Assembly: GCF_900128975.1 (NCBI RefSeq)
Contig: NZ_FQVC01000006.1
Coordinates: forward strand, 124,001 to 188,000
Length of the DNA: 64,000 bases
Direction of reading: 5' to 3'
Source: Devosia limi DSM 17137
Lineage (GTDB): Bacteria > Pseudomonadota > Alphaproteobacteria > Rhizobiales > Devosiaceae
The translations under genes and the position numbers were made by a program. Shown here in pieces: positions 16,813-25,964 of this stretch. The number at the start of each line of letters is the position of its first letter. Within the stretch, counting starts at the first letter, position 1. A model generated the notes under the pieces. The model ran no database searches, was not told where the DNA came from, and saw nothing but the letters and a program-made list of their open reading frames with translations.

Positions 16813-17820
16813 TTATGCAGCCTGCCCGGTCTGGTTGGCCGTGTCACCGGCATAATGGCAGGCGGCCAGGTGCCCCCCGCCGATATCTCTCAAAGGTGGC
16901 TCCTGGCTGGCGCAGAGCTCCGTCGCCAGCGGGCAACGGGTGCGGAAGCGGCAGCCGGAGGGCACATCGATGGGGCTGGGGATTTCGCCACGCATCGGCT
17001 CGGCGGTCCCGCGCACGGTGGGGTCCGGCACCGGGATCGAGGATAGCAGCGCCCGCGTATAGGGATGGCTGGGCCGCGCATAGAGCGCATGATTGGGCGC
17101 CAGCTCGACGATCTTGCCCAGATACATCACCCCGATGCGATCGGAGATATGGCGCACCATCGAGAGGTCATGGGTGATGAACAGATAGGTCAGCCCCAGC
17201 TCGTCCTGCAGGTCTTCCAGCATGTTGACCACCTGGGCCTGGATGGACACGTCGAGCGCCGAGATCGGCTCGTCGCAGATCACCAGGTCCGGATTGAGCG
17301 CGATAGCGCGGGCAATGCCAATGCGCTGGCGCTGGCCCCCGGAAAATTCATGGGCGAAGCGGGTGGCGTGATCGGGGTTGAGACCAACACGCTGGAGCAG
17401 TTCATGCACACGCTCGGTGCGGCTCTTGTCGGTGCCGATGCGGGCGATTTCCAGCGGCTCAGCGATCAGGTCGCGCACGGTCAGGCGGCCATTGAGCGAG
17501 GCATAGGGATCCTGGAAGATCATCTGCATGCGGCGCCGGAACGGGGCCAGTTCACGCTCGCCTAGATGGGCGATATCCACCCCGTCGAAATGCATCTCGC
17601 CTTCGGTCGGCTCATAAAGCCGGATCAGGGTGCGGGCGAGCGTGGACTTGCCGCAGCCGCTTTCGCCGACCAGGCCCAGCGTCTCGCCGCGCTTGATATC
17701 GAGATCGACACCATCGACGGCGCGCAGCACGGCGCGGTTGCGGGCCAGGAGGTTATTGCCGACGGAGAAATGCTTCTTGAGGTTGCGCAGGGAAACCAGC
17801 GGCTTGTCGGGAGTGTCCAT
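16813..17820 (-). CDS. oppF: Oligopeptide ABC transporter ATP-binding protein OppF
   Basis: ATPase of the peptide importer, 335 residues. Walker [10 protein letters not shown] is near 52-60, the signature FSGGQRQR near 160 and Walker B VICDEP near 180. The C-terminal oligopeptide/dipeptide extension includes [15 protein letters not shown], the Cys-rich region that can hold an iron-sulfur cluster in this family. The ATG at 17820 overlaps the oppD stop by one base (TGATG); a GTG one codon earlier is possible. It works as a heterodimer with OppD. Confidence 0.95.
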   Translation of the reverse strand: MDTPDKPLVSLRNLKKHFSVGNNLLARNRAVLRAVDGVDLDIKRGETLGLVGESGCGKSTLARTLIRLYEPTEGEMHFDGVDIAHLGERELAPFRRRMQMIFQDPYASLNGRLTVRDLIAEPLEIARIGTDKSRTERVHELLQRVGLNPDHATRFAHEFSGGQRQRIGIARAIALNPDLVICDEPISALDVSIQAQVVNMLEDLQDELGLTYLFITHDLSMVRHISDRIGVMYLGKIVELAPNHALYARPSHPYTRALLSSIPVPDPTVRGTAEPMRGEIPSPIDVPSGCRFRTRCPLATELCASQEPPLRDIGGGHLAACHYAGDTANQTGQAA

Positions 17821-18860
17821 CACACGGCCTCCTCAAGCGCCGGAGCATTGACGCCGGGCACTGCCGGCGCTTCGGCATGATGCAGCCAGCAACGGGCCCC
17901 CTGTCCGGCGGCCAGGGCCGGCGCGGTCGCAGTGGTGAAGAGCGGCGGCATCGCCTGGGCGCATTGGTTCATGGCGTGAATGCAGCGCGGCGCAAAGGGG
18001 CAGCCGGCGGGCGGGTGCACCATATCGGGCGGGCTGCCGGGGATCGGGGTGAGGCGACGATGGGTATCGTCCCGGAGATCGGGCACCGAGGACAGCAGGC
18101 CCTGCGTATAGGGGTGACGGGGATGGGCGAAGAGGTCCCGCACGCTGCCCTGTTCCATCACCATGCCGCCATACATGACGACAATGCGGTCGGTGACTTC
18201 GGCGATGACGCCGAGATCGTGGGTGATGAGGATCACTGCCATGCCGAGCCGGCTCTGCAATTCCTTGAGCAGCAAGAGGATCTGGCGCTGGATGGTGACG
18301 TCGAGCGCCGTGGTCGGCTCGTCGGCGATCAGCAGCTTGGGGTCGCAGGACAGTGCCATGGCGATCATGACGCGCTGGCGCATGCCGCCGGAGAATTCGT
18401 GCGGATAGGATTTGAGCCGCTTGGCCGCCGAGGGAATGCGCACCAGCTCGAACAGTTCGATGGCGCGCGCCCGAGCTTCGGCGCGGCTGACCTTGCGATG
18501 GCGGAGGATGGTTTCGATCACCTGCTCGCCCACGGTCAGCGTGGGGTTGAGGCTGGTCATCGGGTCCTGGAAGATCACCGCGATATCATTGCCGCGCAGG
18601 TCGCGCATGGCGTCTTCGTCGAGCCCGAACAGGTCGCGGCCATCGAACAGCGCCTCGCCGCCCATGATCCGACCGCTCGACTTGAGCAGGCGCAGGATCG
18701 ACATGCAGGTGATCGACTTGCCCGAGCCGCTCTCGCCGACAATGCCGAGGATTTCGCCGGGATGCACATCGAAGCTGACGCCGCGCACGGCCTGCACTTC
18801 GCCGCGCTGCGAGAAGAAGCTGGTGCGCAGGTCGCGCACGGAGAGCATGGGGACACTCAT
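17820..18860 (-). CDS. oppD: Oligopeptide ABC transporter ATP-binding protein OppD
   Basis: ATPase partner of OppF, 346 residues. GESGSGKS (Walker A) lies near 39-46, FSGGMRQR (signature) near 155 and [12 protein letters not shown] (Walker B) near 175-186. The C-terminal region has [15 protein letters not shown], again the cysteine motif of this family. It overlaps oppC by four bases (ATGA), which indicates translational coupling. No odd features. Confidence 0.95.
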   Translation of the reverse strand: MSVPMLSVRDLRTSFFSQRGEVQAVRGVSFDVHPGEILGIVGESGSGKSITCMSILRLLKSSGRIMGGEALFDGRDLFGLDEDAMRDLRGNDIAVIFQDPMTSLNPTLTVGEQVIETILRHRKVSRAEARARAIELFELVRIPSAAKRLKSYPHEFSGGMRQRVMIAMALSCDPKLLIADEPTTALDVTIQRQILLLLKELQSRLGMAVILITHDLGVIAEVTDRIVVMYGGMVMEQGSVRDLFAHPRHPYTQGLLSSVPDLRDDTHRRLTPIPGSPPDMVHPPAGCPFAPRCIHAMNQCAQAMPPLFTTATAPALAAGQGARCWLHHAEAPAVPGVNAPALEEAV

Positions 18861-20041
18861 TTGCGCATCCTTGGATCAAGCGCATCGCGCAGGCCATCGC
18901 CCAGGAAGTTGAAGGCGAACATGGTGAGGCTGATGGCGGCGGCAGGGAAGAACAGCTGGTGCGGATAGGCGCGCAGCGTTTCCACCGCTTCGGAGGTCAG
19001 CGTGCCCCAGCTGGCCATCGGTGGCGTCACGCCGAGGCCGATAAAGCTCATGAAGCTCTCGATGAAGATCGCCGAGGGGATCAGCATGGTCAGGGTCACG
19101 AGGATCGGGCCGATGGAATTGGGCAGCAGGTGCTTGGTGAGAATGCGGCCGGTGCCGGCGCCCATGGTGCGAGCGGCGGCGACATAGTCCTGTTGCTTGA
19201 GCATCAGGATCTGGCCGCGCACCATGCGCGCCATATCCACCCAGAACACCGAGCCGATGGCGACGACGATGGAGATCAGCCCGCTATCGAGCACGACCAT
19301 CAGGAGGATGACGTAGAGGGTCAGCGGAATGGTCGAGATGATCTCGACAATGCGCATCATCACCGCATCGGTCTTGCCGCCGATATAGCCGGCAATGCCG
19401 CCATAGAAGATGCCGATGAAAAAGTTCACCAGGGTGGCGACAAAGGCCACGGTCAGCGAGATGCGCGCGCCATAGAGCTGACGCACCAGCACGTCACGGC
19501 CGAGCTGATCGGTGCCGAACAGATAGGTCATGTTCCACTGCCAGCCCTCGGGCTGCAGCACCGCACCATCGGGAGCGACGAGGCGAGCCGGCAGGCTGGA
19601 ATAGTCCAGCACCACGATCTTGTCGCCGAACTGGAAGGCCTGGCTCTTCTTGAGCATATCCTTGCGCTCGCCGCGGATGATGCCGACGATGTGGCCGGAA
19701 TTGTCGACCTCATAGAGGTTGAAATTGGAGGCGTTGAGGAAGAAGCGCGTCTCGGCGCCGGTGCTGTCGGTGACGCGATAGGTCTCGAAAACCGGCGGGA
19801 TATTGGCCAGCTTGAGGTTCTGTTCGTAATAGCTGAAGGGGCTTAGCATCGGCCCGAAAATGGCCGACAGGATCAGCAGGATGATGAAGGCGATGCTGAC
19901 CACTGCGGGCTTGTTGGCCCAGAGGCGCCGGCGCACATCCTGCCAATAGGTCAGGCTCGGCGCCGTGATGACCTCGGCCGCGCCAGCGGTGCGATCGAGC
20001 TTTTCCCACATGACGGGCGGAATATTGGTGTCGTCGCTCAT
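18857..20041 (-). CDS. oppC: Oligopeptide ABC transporter permease OppC
   Basis: Inner-membrane permease of 394 residues. After the first transmembrane helix (about 46-68) there is an extended periplasmic segment of roughly 100 residues (to about 165, ending FGTDQLGRDVLVR), longer than in typical 300-residue OppC proteins; such long forms exist in proteobacterial OppC. Five more helices follow, with the EAA loop (AARTMGAGTGRILTKHLLPN) near 300. It overlaps oppB and oppD by four bases each. Its role is channel formation with OppB. Confidence 0.94.
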   Translation of the reverse strand: MSDDTNIPPVMWEKLDRTAGAAEVITAPSLTYWQDVRRRLWANKPAVVSIAFIILLILSAIFGPMLSPFSYYEQNLKLANIPPVFETYRVTDSTGAETRFFLNASNFNLYEVDNSGHIVGIIRGERKDMLKKSQAFQFGDKIVVLDYSSLPARLVAPDGAVLQPEGWQWNMTYLFGTDQLGRDVLVRQLYGARISLTVAFVATLVNFFIGIFYGGIAGYIGGKTDAVMMRIVEIISTIPLTLYVILLMVVLDSGLISIVVAIGSVFWVDMARMVRGQILMLKQQDYVAAARTMGAGTGRILTKHLLPNSIGPILVTLTMLIPSAIFIESFMSFIGLGVTPPMASWGTLTSEAVETLRAYPHQLFFPAAAISLTMFAFNFLGDGLRDALDPRMRK

Positions 20042-20964
20042 GCCTGCTTCCCGAGTTTGATGCGCGGGTCGAGCCAGAGATAGAGCAGGTCGACGATCAG
20101 GATCATCACCATCAGCAGCGCGGCGTAGAAGATGGTGATGCCCATGATGGCGGTGTAGTCGCGATTGGTGATCGACAGCACGAAATGGCGCCCGATGCCG
20201 GGCAGCGCAAAGATCTGCTCGATGACGAAGGAGCCGGTGAGCAGATTCGCGGTGACCGGGCCGAGCACGGTGACCACCGGGATCAGCGAATTGCGCAGGC
20301 CATGCTTGAACAGCACCTGGCCGGGCTTGAGCCCCTTGGCGCGGGCGGTGGTCATATAGTCCTGGTCGAGCGTTTCCAGCAGGCTCGAGCGCGACAGCCG
20401 CGCCACGAACGACACCCAGAACCCCGATAGCGCCAGCACCGGCAGGATATAGCCGCGCCAGTCATCGAGCCCGAAGGTCGGCACCCAGCCCAGCCGCAGT
20501 GCGAACACATAGAGCAGCACGGTTGCGATGACATAGGAGGGGATGGCGACGCCCATGGTGGCTACCATCATCACCGCGGTATCGGGCCACTTGTTGCGAT
20601 TGAGCGCAGCGACGATGCCCATGGGCACGCCGAGCGCGATGACGCAGATTACCGCCAGCAGCCCCGTGCGCAGCGTGACCGGCAGGCCATCGGCAATCAT
20701 CTGATTGACGCTGACGCCGGGATATTTGAACGAGGGGCCCAGATCGAACATCATGATCGAGCGCAGGTAATTGAGATACTGCACCCAGATCGGATCGCTG
20801 AGGCCGAACTTGGCATTGAGCGCCGCTTCAATCTCTGGGGCGAGCATGCGCTCGGAGACGAAGGGGCCGCCCGGCACGGCATGCATCAGGAAGAAGGTCA
20901 GGGTGACAATGGCAAACAACGTCACCAGCATCAGACCCAGGCGCTGTAGCACGTAAAGCGGCAT
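20038..20964 (-). CDS. oppB: Oligopeptide ABC transporter permease OppB
   Basis: Inner-membrane permease of 308 residues, the normal OppB size when translation starts at the ATG at 20964 (MPLYVLQRLG). The first helix is at about 10-30, followed by the periplasmic loop with HAVPGGPFVSER, then five helices with the EAA loop TTARAKGLKPGQVLFKHGLR. It is the first gene of the opp operon and starts 186 bases downstream of the GAF gene; the gap contains an inverted repeat that may be the promoter or control region. Confidence 0.94.
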   Translation of the reverse strand: MPLYVLQRLGLMLVTLFAIVTLTFFLMHAVPGGPFVSERMLAPEIEAALNAKFGLSDPIWVQYLNYLRSIMMFDLGPSFKYPGVSVNQMIADGLPVTLRTGLLAVICVIALGVPMGIVAALNRNKWPDTAVMMVATMGVAIPSYVIATVLLYVFALRLGWVPTFGLDDWRGYILPVLALSGFWVSFVARLSRSSLLETLDQDYMTTARAKGLKPGQVLFKHGLRNSLIPVVTVLGPVTANLLTGSFVIEQIFALPGIGRHFVLSITNRDYTAIMGITIFYAALLMVMILIVDLLYLWLDPRIKLGKQA

Positions 20965-21081
20965 GGTCAGCAGCTCGCAGTGGAATCGACAGCGCCGGCC
21001 CAACAGGGGCAAATGGCGGGACGCAACGGGGCAGGCTGGTTCATGATGTTATTTCAATACCTTGGTCCCTGCTTTCATAGA

Positions 21082-21141
21082 GCGTTTTAGTGCCACTGCA
21101 ACCAATCCCGGCATTTTTGCAGTGATGTTACTGTAAAACGC
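21082..21141. promoter_or_regulatory. Nested inverted repeat between GAF gene and oppB
   Basis: Outer arms GCGTTTTA (21082-21089) and TAAAACGC (21134-21141) enclose inner arms CACTGCA (21094-21100) and TGCAGTG (21118-21124). The structure begins ten bases after the GAF stop and ends about 120 bases before the oppB ATG. It can be a terminator for the GAF gene, although the T tract on the minus strand is poor, or a control element of the opp promoter. Confidence 0.6.
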
Positions 21142-21150
21142 CCCCTCGGA

Positions 21151-21648
21151 CTAAAGCGTGAAATGGGCCCGCAGGATGAGGAAGCAAGTCACCGCCGGCA
21201 CGATCAGTGCCTGGGCGGCGGCAACCCGTTCGGGCGTATAATGGCCTTCGATATCGAGCGCATTGATGGTGCCGAGCAGGTCATTGCCGGCCATGGCGGG
21301 GATGCTGACCGAGGCATTGCAGCCCAGCGAGCGGATCAGTTCGAGATCACCGAACTGGCCTTCCATATCGGCGGCGGTGTTGATCGCGGTGATGACGCGC
21401 TGGGTGCGCATCTGCTCGAACCAGTCATCGATGACCAGCGGCTTGGTGCCAAGCAGGGGATAGACATCCTCATGGCTGGAATAGACGCGGCGGACATGGC
21501 CGGCCTCCATATTGATGGCGGTCAGTGTGAACAGGCGCACGCCGATGACCGCCTGGGCCAATTCATGCAGCGCCGCGCCGACCTCGATGGGGTCCTGGTA
21601 GCGCGCGAGCTTTTCCTCGAAGACGCGAAAGGCGGGAGCGTTGGTCAT
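21151..21648 (-). CDS. Stand-alone GAF domain protein
   Basis: A 165-residue soluble protein that is almost entirely one GAF domain (about 15-160), with alternating strands such as VRLFTLTAINMEAGHVRRVYSS and the helix-strand end NASVSIPAMAGNDLLGTINALD. GAF domains bind small ligands, heme or nucleotides. There is no output domain. It lies directly upstream of the opp operon and 84 bases after the TPR-GGDEF gene on the same strand. Similar GAF proteins are often found beside transporter and amidohydrolase genes. The ligand is unknown. Confidence 0.85.
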   Translation of the reverse strand: MTNAPAFRVFEEKLARYQDPIEVGAALHELAQAVIGVRLFTLTAINMEAGHVRRVYSSHEDVYPLLGTKPLVIDDWFEQMRTQRVITAINTAADMEGQFGDLELIRSLGCNASVSIPAMAGNDLLGTINALDIEGHYTPERVAAAQALIVPAVTCFLILRAHFTL

Positions 21649-21732
21649 GGCTGATTTCCTGGGCGAAGCGGTGTTCGCGGGGCAAGACGGATGGCGGATG
21701 GATAGCGGGAGAATCGCCGATGGCGCAATCGG

Positions 21733-23409
21733 CTAGCCGGCGCGGAACTGGCGACGCGATGTCGCGGGATGCAGCGCATCGCCGTCATGGGTGACCAGCC
21801 GGTTGCGGCCCTGCGCCTTGGCGGCATAGAGGCGCCGATCGGCAATGGCGAGGAGATCGCCGCCGAGGTCGCTTTCGCCGCCCGCAGCCAGGCCAATGCT
21901 GACGGTGACCCGCAGGCCCGGCGCTATTGCGGCCCAATCGGCTTCCGCGACGGCGAGACGCACGGTGTCGCAAAAGGCGGCGGCGTTGGCGATGGCGGCA
22001 TCGGGAAAGATCAGCGCGAATTCCTCGCCGCCCAACCGGGCAGCATGGCCATGGACGCCGATATTGGCGACGAGGATGCGCGCCACCAATTGCAGCACCG
22101 CATCGCCGACCAGATGGGAGAAGCGATCATTGACCGCCTTGAAGAAATCGAGATCGACAATCGCCACGGCAAAGCCGGTGCCCGCCAGCCGATCCAGGAT
22201 GTGATCGAAGCTGCGCCGATTGGCGATGCCAGTCAGTGGATCCTGCATCACCTGCCCGGTCAGCTCCTTGGTGCGGGCCCGCAGATGCTCGCTCTCGAAG
22301 CGGATCTCGGCGACTTTGGCCTGGCGCCGCGTCACCTCGCCCGACTGGGCGACATAGAGCGCGTGAAAGCGCTGGTGCAGGGCCAGCGCCGTGGCAAAAT
22401 CGCCCATGGCCTCGTGCACGGCCGAGAGGCGCGCGACGGCATTGAGCAGATGGTCGGTCTGGCTGCTGGCTTCGGCAAGCGCCAGCGCCTCGGCAGCGGC
22501 AATGCGCGCCCGCTCCGGCAAGCCAGAGCGCAGCAGGATGTCGCTCTGGGTATAGAGAAAGTGGATATGCAGGCTGGGGCCCGGATCGCCCGGTAGCGCC
22601 GCCCAGTCATTGAGATAGCGCGAAGCCGCATAGAGGTCGCCGCGCAGACCCTGAAATTCGGCACCATTGGCCAGGGCAGCGCGCAGGGTCCACAGATCGC
22701 CGCAGGCGCGGGCAGCATCGATGGCCGCATCGGCGTTTTCGATCGCCAGATCGAGCCAGTAGCGCCCGACGCTCTCTTCGCCCCGGTGATTGGCATCGTC
22801 GGCCTGCTTGATATGGCAGAAACCCAGATTGTGCAGGCAGAAAGCCCGCTCCGCCTCGGCGCCGGCGGCCGATGCCAGGGCAATGGCGCGCTCCAGCAGC
22901 GGCGCCGCCAGTTCGGGCTGGCGACAGATGACCAGGGCCACGGCCTTGGCATTGCAGGCAAAGGCCGTCACGCTATCGTCCAAGGCAGTTTCAGCGATCT
23001 GCAGCGCAGATTCCGCGGCCTGAAAAGCCTCATCGCTGAGCCCGATATCGATCAACAGGAAGGCCTCGATGGCGGCAGCGCGCGCCAGTTCGGCCGGATG
23101 GTCAGCGCGCTCCCAGAGCCGCCGTGCGCCGAGGGCACATTCGAGGCCAAACTCTGCTTGTCCCAGCTTCATGCAGCACCAGGCGATCTGGCTGAGACTA
23201 TGGGCCATCAGCGTGATATCGCCCGCCGCCTCGGCGTCGGCAAAGACGATCTTGGTGGCCGCCAAAGCCTCTACGCACCGGCCGGCGGCAAGCAATTGGC
23301 GGCTTTGGGCATGCAGGCGGCTGGTGTCGGTAAGTTCGTCGGGCAAGGGCAGACACTCGGGTCGACGTCGGGGCGGGATAGCACGGGGGTATCGGATCAG
23401 CGATCGCAT
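21733..23409 (-). CDS. TPR-repeat diguanylate cyclase (GGDEF)
   Basis: Predicted cytoplasmic diguanylate cyclase of 558 residues that makes cyclic di-GMP. Residues about 30-345 are helical TPR-like repeats (for example AFCLHNLGFCHIKQADDANH near 189-208). A linker coiled coil follows at about 355-385, then the GGDEF domain from DPLTGIANRR at 390 to about 540. The active-site loop reads GGEEF at 460-464, compatible with activity. No RxxD inhibitory site is present at the expected position (451-454 read GVHG), so product inhibition there is unlikely. There is no signal peptide or membrane helix. The sensory input is unknown and may be a protein partner of the TPR region. Confidence 0.9.
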   Translation of the reverse strand: MRSLIRYPRAIPPRRRPECLPLPDELTDTSRLHAQSRQLLAAGRCVEALAATKIVFADAEAAGDITLMAHSLSQIAWCCMKLGQAEFGLECALGARRLWERADHPAELARAAAIEAFLLIDIGLSDEAFQAAESALQIAETALDDSVTAFACNAKAVALVICRQPELAAPLLERAIALASAAGAEAERAFCLHNLGFCHIKQADDANHRGEESVGRYWLDLAIENADAAIDAARACGDLWTLRAALANGAEFQGLRGDLYAASRYLNDWAALPGDPGPSLHIHFLYTQSDILLRSGLPERARIAAAEALALAEASSQTDHLLNAVARLSAVHEAMGDFATALALHQRFHALYVAQSGEVTRRQAKVAEIRFESEHLRARTKELTGQVMQDPLTGIANRRSFDHILDRLAGTGFAVAIVDLDFFKAVNDRFSHLVGDAVLQLVARILVANIGVHGHAARLGGEEFALIFPDAAIANAAAFCDTVRLAVAEADWAAIAPGLRVTVSIGLAAGGESDLGGDLLAIADRRLYAAKAQGRNRLVTHDGDALHPATSRRQFRAG

Positions 23410-23447
23410 GGAGTGCCGCCACGCCGGAGCGCGGCGGCAGGAAACGG

Positions 23448-24974
23448 TCAGGGACGCGGGGCGTCGATCATATCGAACAGGATAGGATAAACCAGTTCGA
23501 CATCGCCCATTGGCTCGCGTGGGTCGATCAGGTCATGCGGCAGGCGGCGCGAGAACGGCAGGACTTCCACGCTGACGCTCCGGCCATGCCGGCGCCAGGA
23601 GGTAATGATGCGCTCGGCCAGGTCCATGCTCACCGCCACATCGGCCTCGTTGAGCAGCATGTCGATATTGGCCGCCAAGGGCGGTTCGGCCCTGGCGCTT
23701 GAGGCAACGATGGCGCCGAGCCGCATCACCTGCCCCAGAGCATGGGACGACCAGCGCGCATAGGCATAGTTGACCTCGGGCGGGCGCACCGTCTCCAACG
23801 GGTTCCACCACACCCAGCTATTGGGCATCAGCAACAGCAGATTGGTGGCCGCATGCGCCGCCCATGCCGGCACCAGATAGGGTCCGAAGAACGGCGATAC
23901 GGAAATCGAGATATCGACATCGGAGCGGTACTGCGCCAGCCAGGAGGCGATCGTCCCCCCGGCCGAGAGCCCGACAACCACCACTTCATCGCCCAGTCCC
24001 TGGGCCAGATCGACCGACCTACCGGCGTATTCGACCAGCTCCTCCGCCCGCATATCGGCTGGGGCTTCCGTCAGCGGATCGGCATAGCCGTGGCCAAACA
24101 TGCGCGGCAGATAGACATTGTAGCCCTTCTCGAACAGCTGCAATGCCAACTCGTCGGCCTGGGCCGGGCAAGAGGTCAGGCCATGGAAATAGACGACCAC
24201 CCGCGCCACCTTGCTGCCATGGGTCAGCAGCGTTGAATTGCAACGCTCATGCAGCTCCATCGTGGCCTCCTGGGCGCGGATACCATCATAGGCGGCAATC
24301 GCTTCCTCGTAGTTCTGCGCCGGAGTGCTGGCCTTGCTATTGGGCTCCAGCCCATCGACATTGAGCGGCATCAGCGTCAACCAGACAAACGAGCCGACGA
24401 AAAACACCAGCAGCACCAAGGCAGCAACGGTCGCGGCACGGATCAGGCCGCGCACCAGCTTGTGGCGGGGGCGGTTGGCATGGGCTGAGACGATGGCAGC
24501 GGTGGGACGATGGAAGCGCATCAGCAACCAGGTTATCGCCATGCCGACCACGGCGCCGAACAGTATGGCGGCAAAGCCGGTGGTGATCAGGGTCAGCCCG
24601 ATGGCGAGCACGACGTGATCGGTGCGGGCTTCGAGCGTGCCGGCGCCCCAATTGCGCTGCACCAGATCGGCCAGTGTCAACACCAGCGGATAGGCAAAGA
24701 AGGTGACGAGAATGCCGGTGACCCCGCCACGGACCGGCGAAAAGCGAACCGGTCGCGACATCAGCAGCCAGGTGAACAGGCATCCGAGCAGGAACACGCC
24801 GACAAACAGGGTCAACCAGGTCACCTGCCCGGCCTGGTTGAACAGCTCATTGCTGATCTCGAGTCCCATAAGCGGAGCAACGACAACGGCCGCCAGCGCA
24901 AATATCAGGCCCGCCAATAGCGTCCACCACCAGTAATTCGGCCGTGTCGCAGTGCTCATCCCGTTATCGACCAT
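23448..24974 (-). CDS. Membrane-anchored alpha/beta hydrolase
   Basis: A 508-residue protein with about five N-terminal transmembrane segments (to about residue 205) joined to an alpha/beta hydrolase domain. The hydrolase part has the oxyanion-loop motif YFHGLTSCP near 262-270 and the nucleophile elbow GLSAGG near 335-340 (Ser337). A late His, probably in RRLPHDL, completes the triad. The ATG at 24974 follows GGGGGCGGAA; ATG codons further downstream (24959) are less well placed. Lipase or esterase activity at the membrane is plausible, but the substrate is unknown. It stands alone between the GGDEF gene and the IclR gene. Confidence 0.85.
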   Translation of the reverse strand: MVDNGMSTATRPNYWWWTLLAGLIFALAAVVVAPLMGLEISNELFNQAGQVTWLTLFVGVFLLGCLFTWLLMSRPVRFSPVRGGVTGILVTFFAYPLVLTLADLVQRNWGAGTLEARTDHVVLAIGLTLITTGFAAILFGAVVGMAITWLLMRFHRPTAAIVSAHANRPRHKLVRGLIRAATVAALVLLVFFVGSFVWLTLMPLNVDGLEPNSKASTPAQNYEEAIAAYDGIRAQEATMELHERCNSTLLTHGSKVARVVVYFHGLTSCPAQADELALQLFEKGYNVYLPRMFGHGYADPLTEAPADMRAEELVEYAGRSVDLAQGLGDEVVVVGLSAGGTIASWLAQYRSDVDISISVSPFFGPYLVPAWAAHAATNLLLLMPNSWVWWNPLETVRPPEVNYAYARWSSHALGQVMRLGAIVASSARAEPPLAANIDMLLNEADVAVSMDLAERIITSWRRHGRSVSVEVLPFSRRLPHDLIDPREPMGDVELVYPILFDMIDAPRP

Positions 24975-25114
24975 TGTTCCGCCCCCGGAAATAGTGACGC
25001 TTCCTCCAGGGTCTTGCAGTCGCAGCATCTATGGGCCGCTTATGCGCCTGGCTGGGCGGAAATACAGCATGGGACGGCGCCGCGCGCTACCCATATCAGC
25101 GGAATGAAAACGGG

Positions 25115-25918
25115 TTAGCCGCGCTGGCGGCGCGTCCAGCCCAGGCGGCTTTCGACGCGGCGGGCGCTGTCGCGGACCAGGGCGATCAGATCGGGGTTCT
25201 TCTGATGCACCTTATGCTCGGGCACCACGATGGACATGGTGGCGTGGCAACGCCCCGAAGGATCCTGCACCGGAGCGGCAATGCAGGCCACGGCAAAGTC
25301 GGACTCGCCGGCCTGGATCGACAGGCCCTGCGCCAGTGCCTCGTGGGCGTTGTCGGCGAGCACTTTCGGATCGGTTTCGGCGCGGCCGGTGGGCGAGACC
25401 CGCGCGGAGCGAGCGAAAATAGTGAGCAATTCATCTTCAGGCAGATGGCCGACCAGCAGGCGCCCGGAAGCCGTCCAGTTGAGCGGGCTGCGCGAGCCAA
25501 CGCGCGAGCTGACATTGAACTGGCCGGTGCCGTCTTCCATGGCCAGCACCACCATCATGTCCTGATCGCGCCCACAGACCTGCACGGTTTCGCCGGACTG
25601 GCGCGCCAGCTCGTGCATTTCGGGCGCGGCTGCGGTGAGCAGATCGAGGCTGCGGGCATAGCTCAACCCATAGTGGTAAAGCCGCGGCCCCAGCCAGATC
25701 AGGCCATTGCTGTCCCGGTCGAGCAGGTCTTTTTCCACCAGATCATCAATGATCGCATAAATGGTGGAAAGCGGCGCACCGACGGCACGGGCAATCTCAT
25801 AGGCAGTACTGGCCTGTTCGACCCGCTGCAGGTGATCGAAAATCTGCAGCGCCCGATCAATGCCACTGGTGCGTGACCGGCGGGCAGCCGGTTCGGTCTT
25901 GCTGTCAATATCGCTCAC
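25115..25918 (-). CDS. IclR family transcriptional regulator
   Basis: Regulator of 267 residues with an N-terminal winged helix-turn-helix (about 18-75; ASTAYEIARAVGAPLSTIYAIIDDL) and a C-terminal IclR effector domain (about 90-255). It starts at GTG. It is the last gene on the strand of the second Opp-type operon, 46 bases after the SelA-like gene, and is the obvious candidate to control that operon. The ligand is probably the imported compound or a breakdown product; this is inference. Confidence 0.92.
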   Translation of the reverse strand: MSDIDSKTEPAARRSRTSGIDRALQIFDHLQRVEQASTAYEIARAVGAPLSTIYAIIDDLVEKDLLDRDSNGLIWLGPRLYHYGLSYARSLDLLTAAAPEMHELARQSGETVQVCGRDQDMMVVLAMEDGTGQFNVSSRVGSRSPLNWTASGRLLVGHLPEDELLTIFARSARVSPTGRAETDPKVLADNAHEALAQGLSIQAGESDFAVACIAAPVQDPSGRCHATMSIVVPEHKVHQKNPDLIALVRDSARRVESRLGWTRRQRG

Positions 25919-25964
25919 GGATGCGCTCCAGCCGCTCGGGATGCGGTCATGTCCATCTACGCCC

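Noticed and set aside
15066..17177. A 703-codon plus-strand frame over oppA and part of oppF
   Set aside because: Opposite strand of well-supported opp genes. It also runs through the terminator hairpin and has no family motifs.
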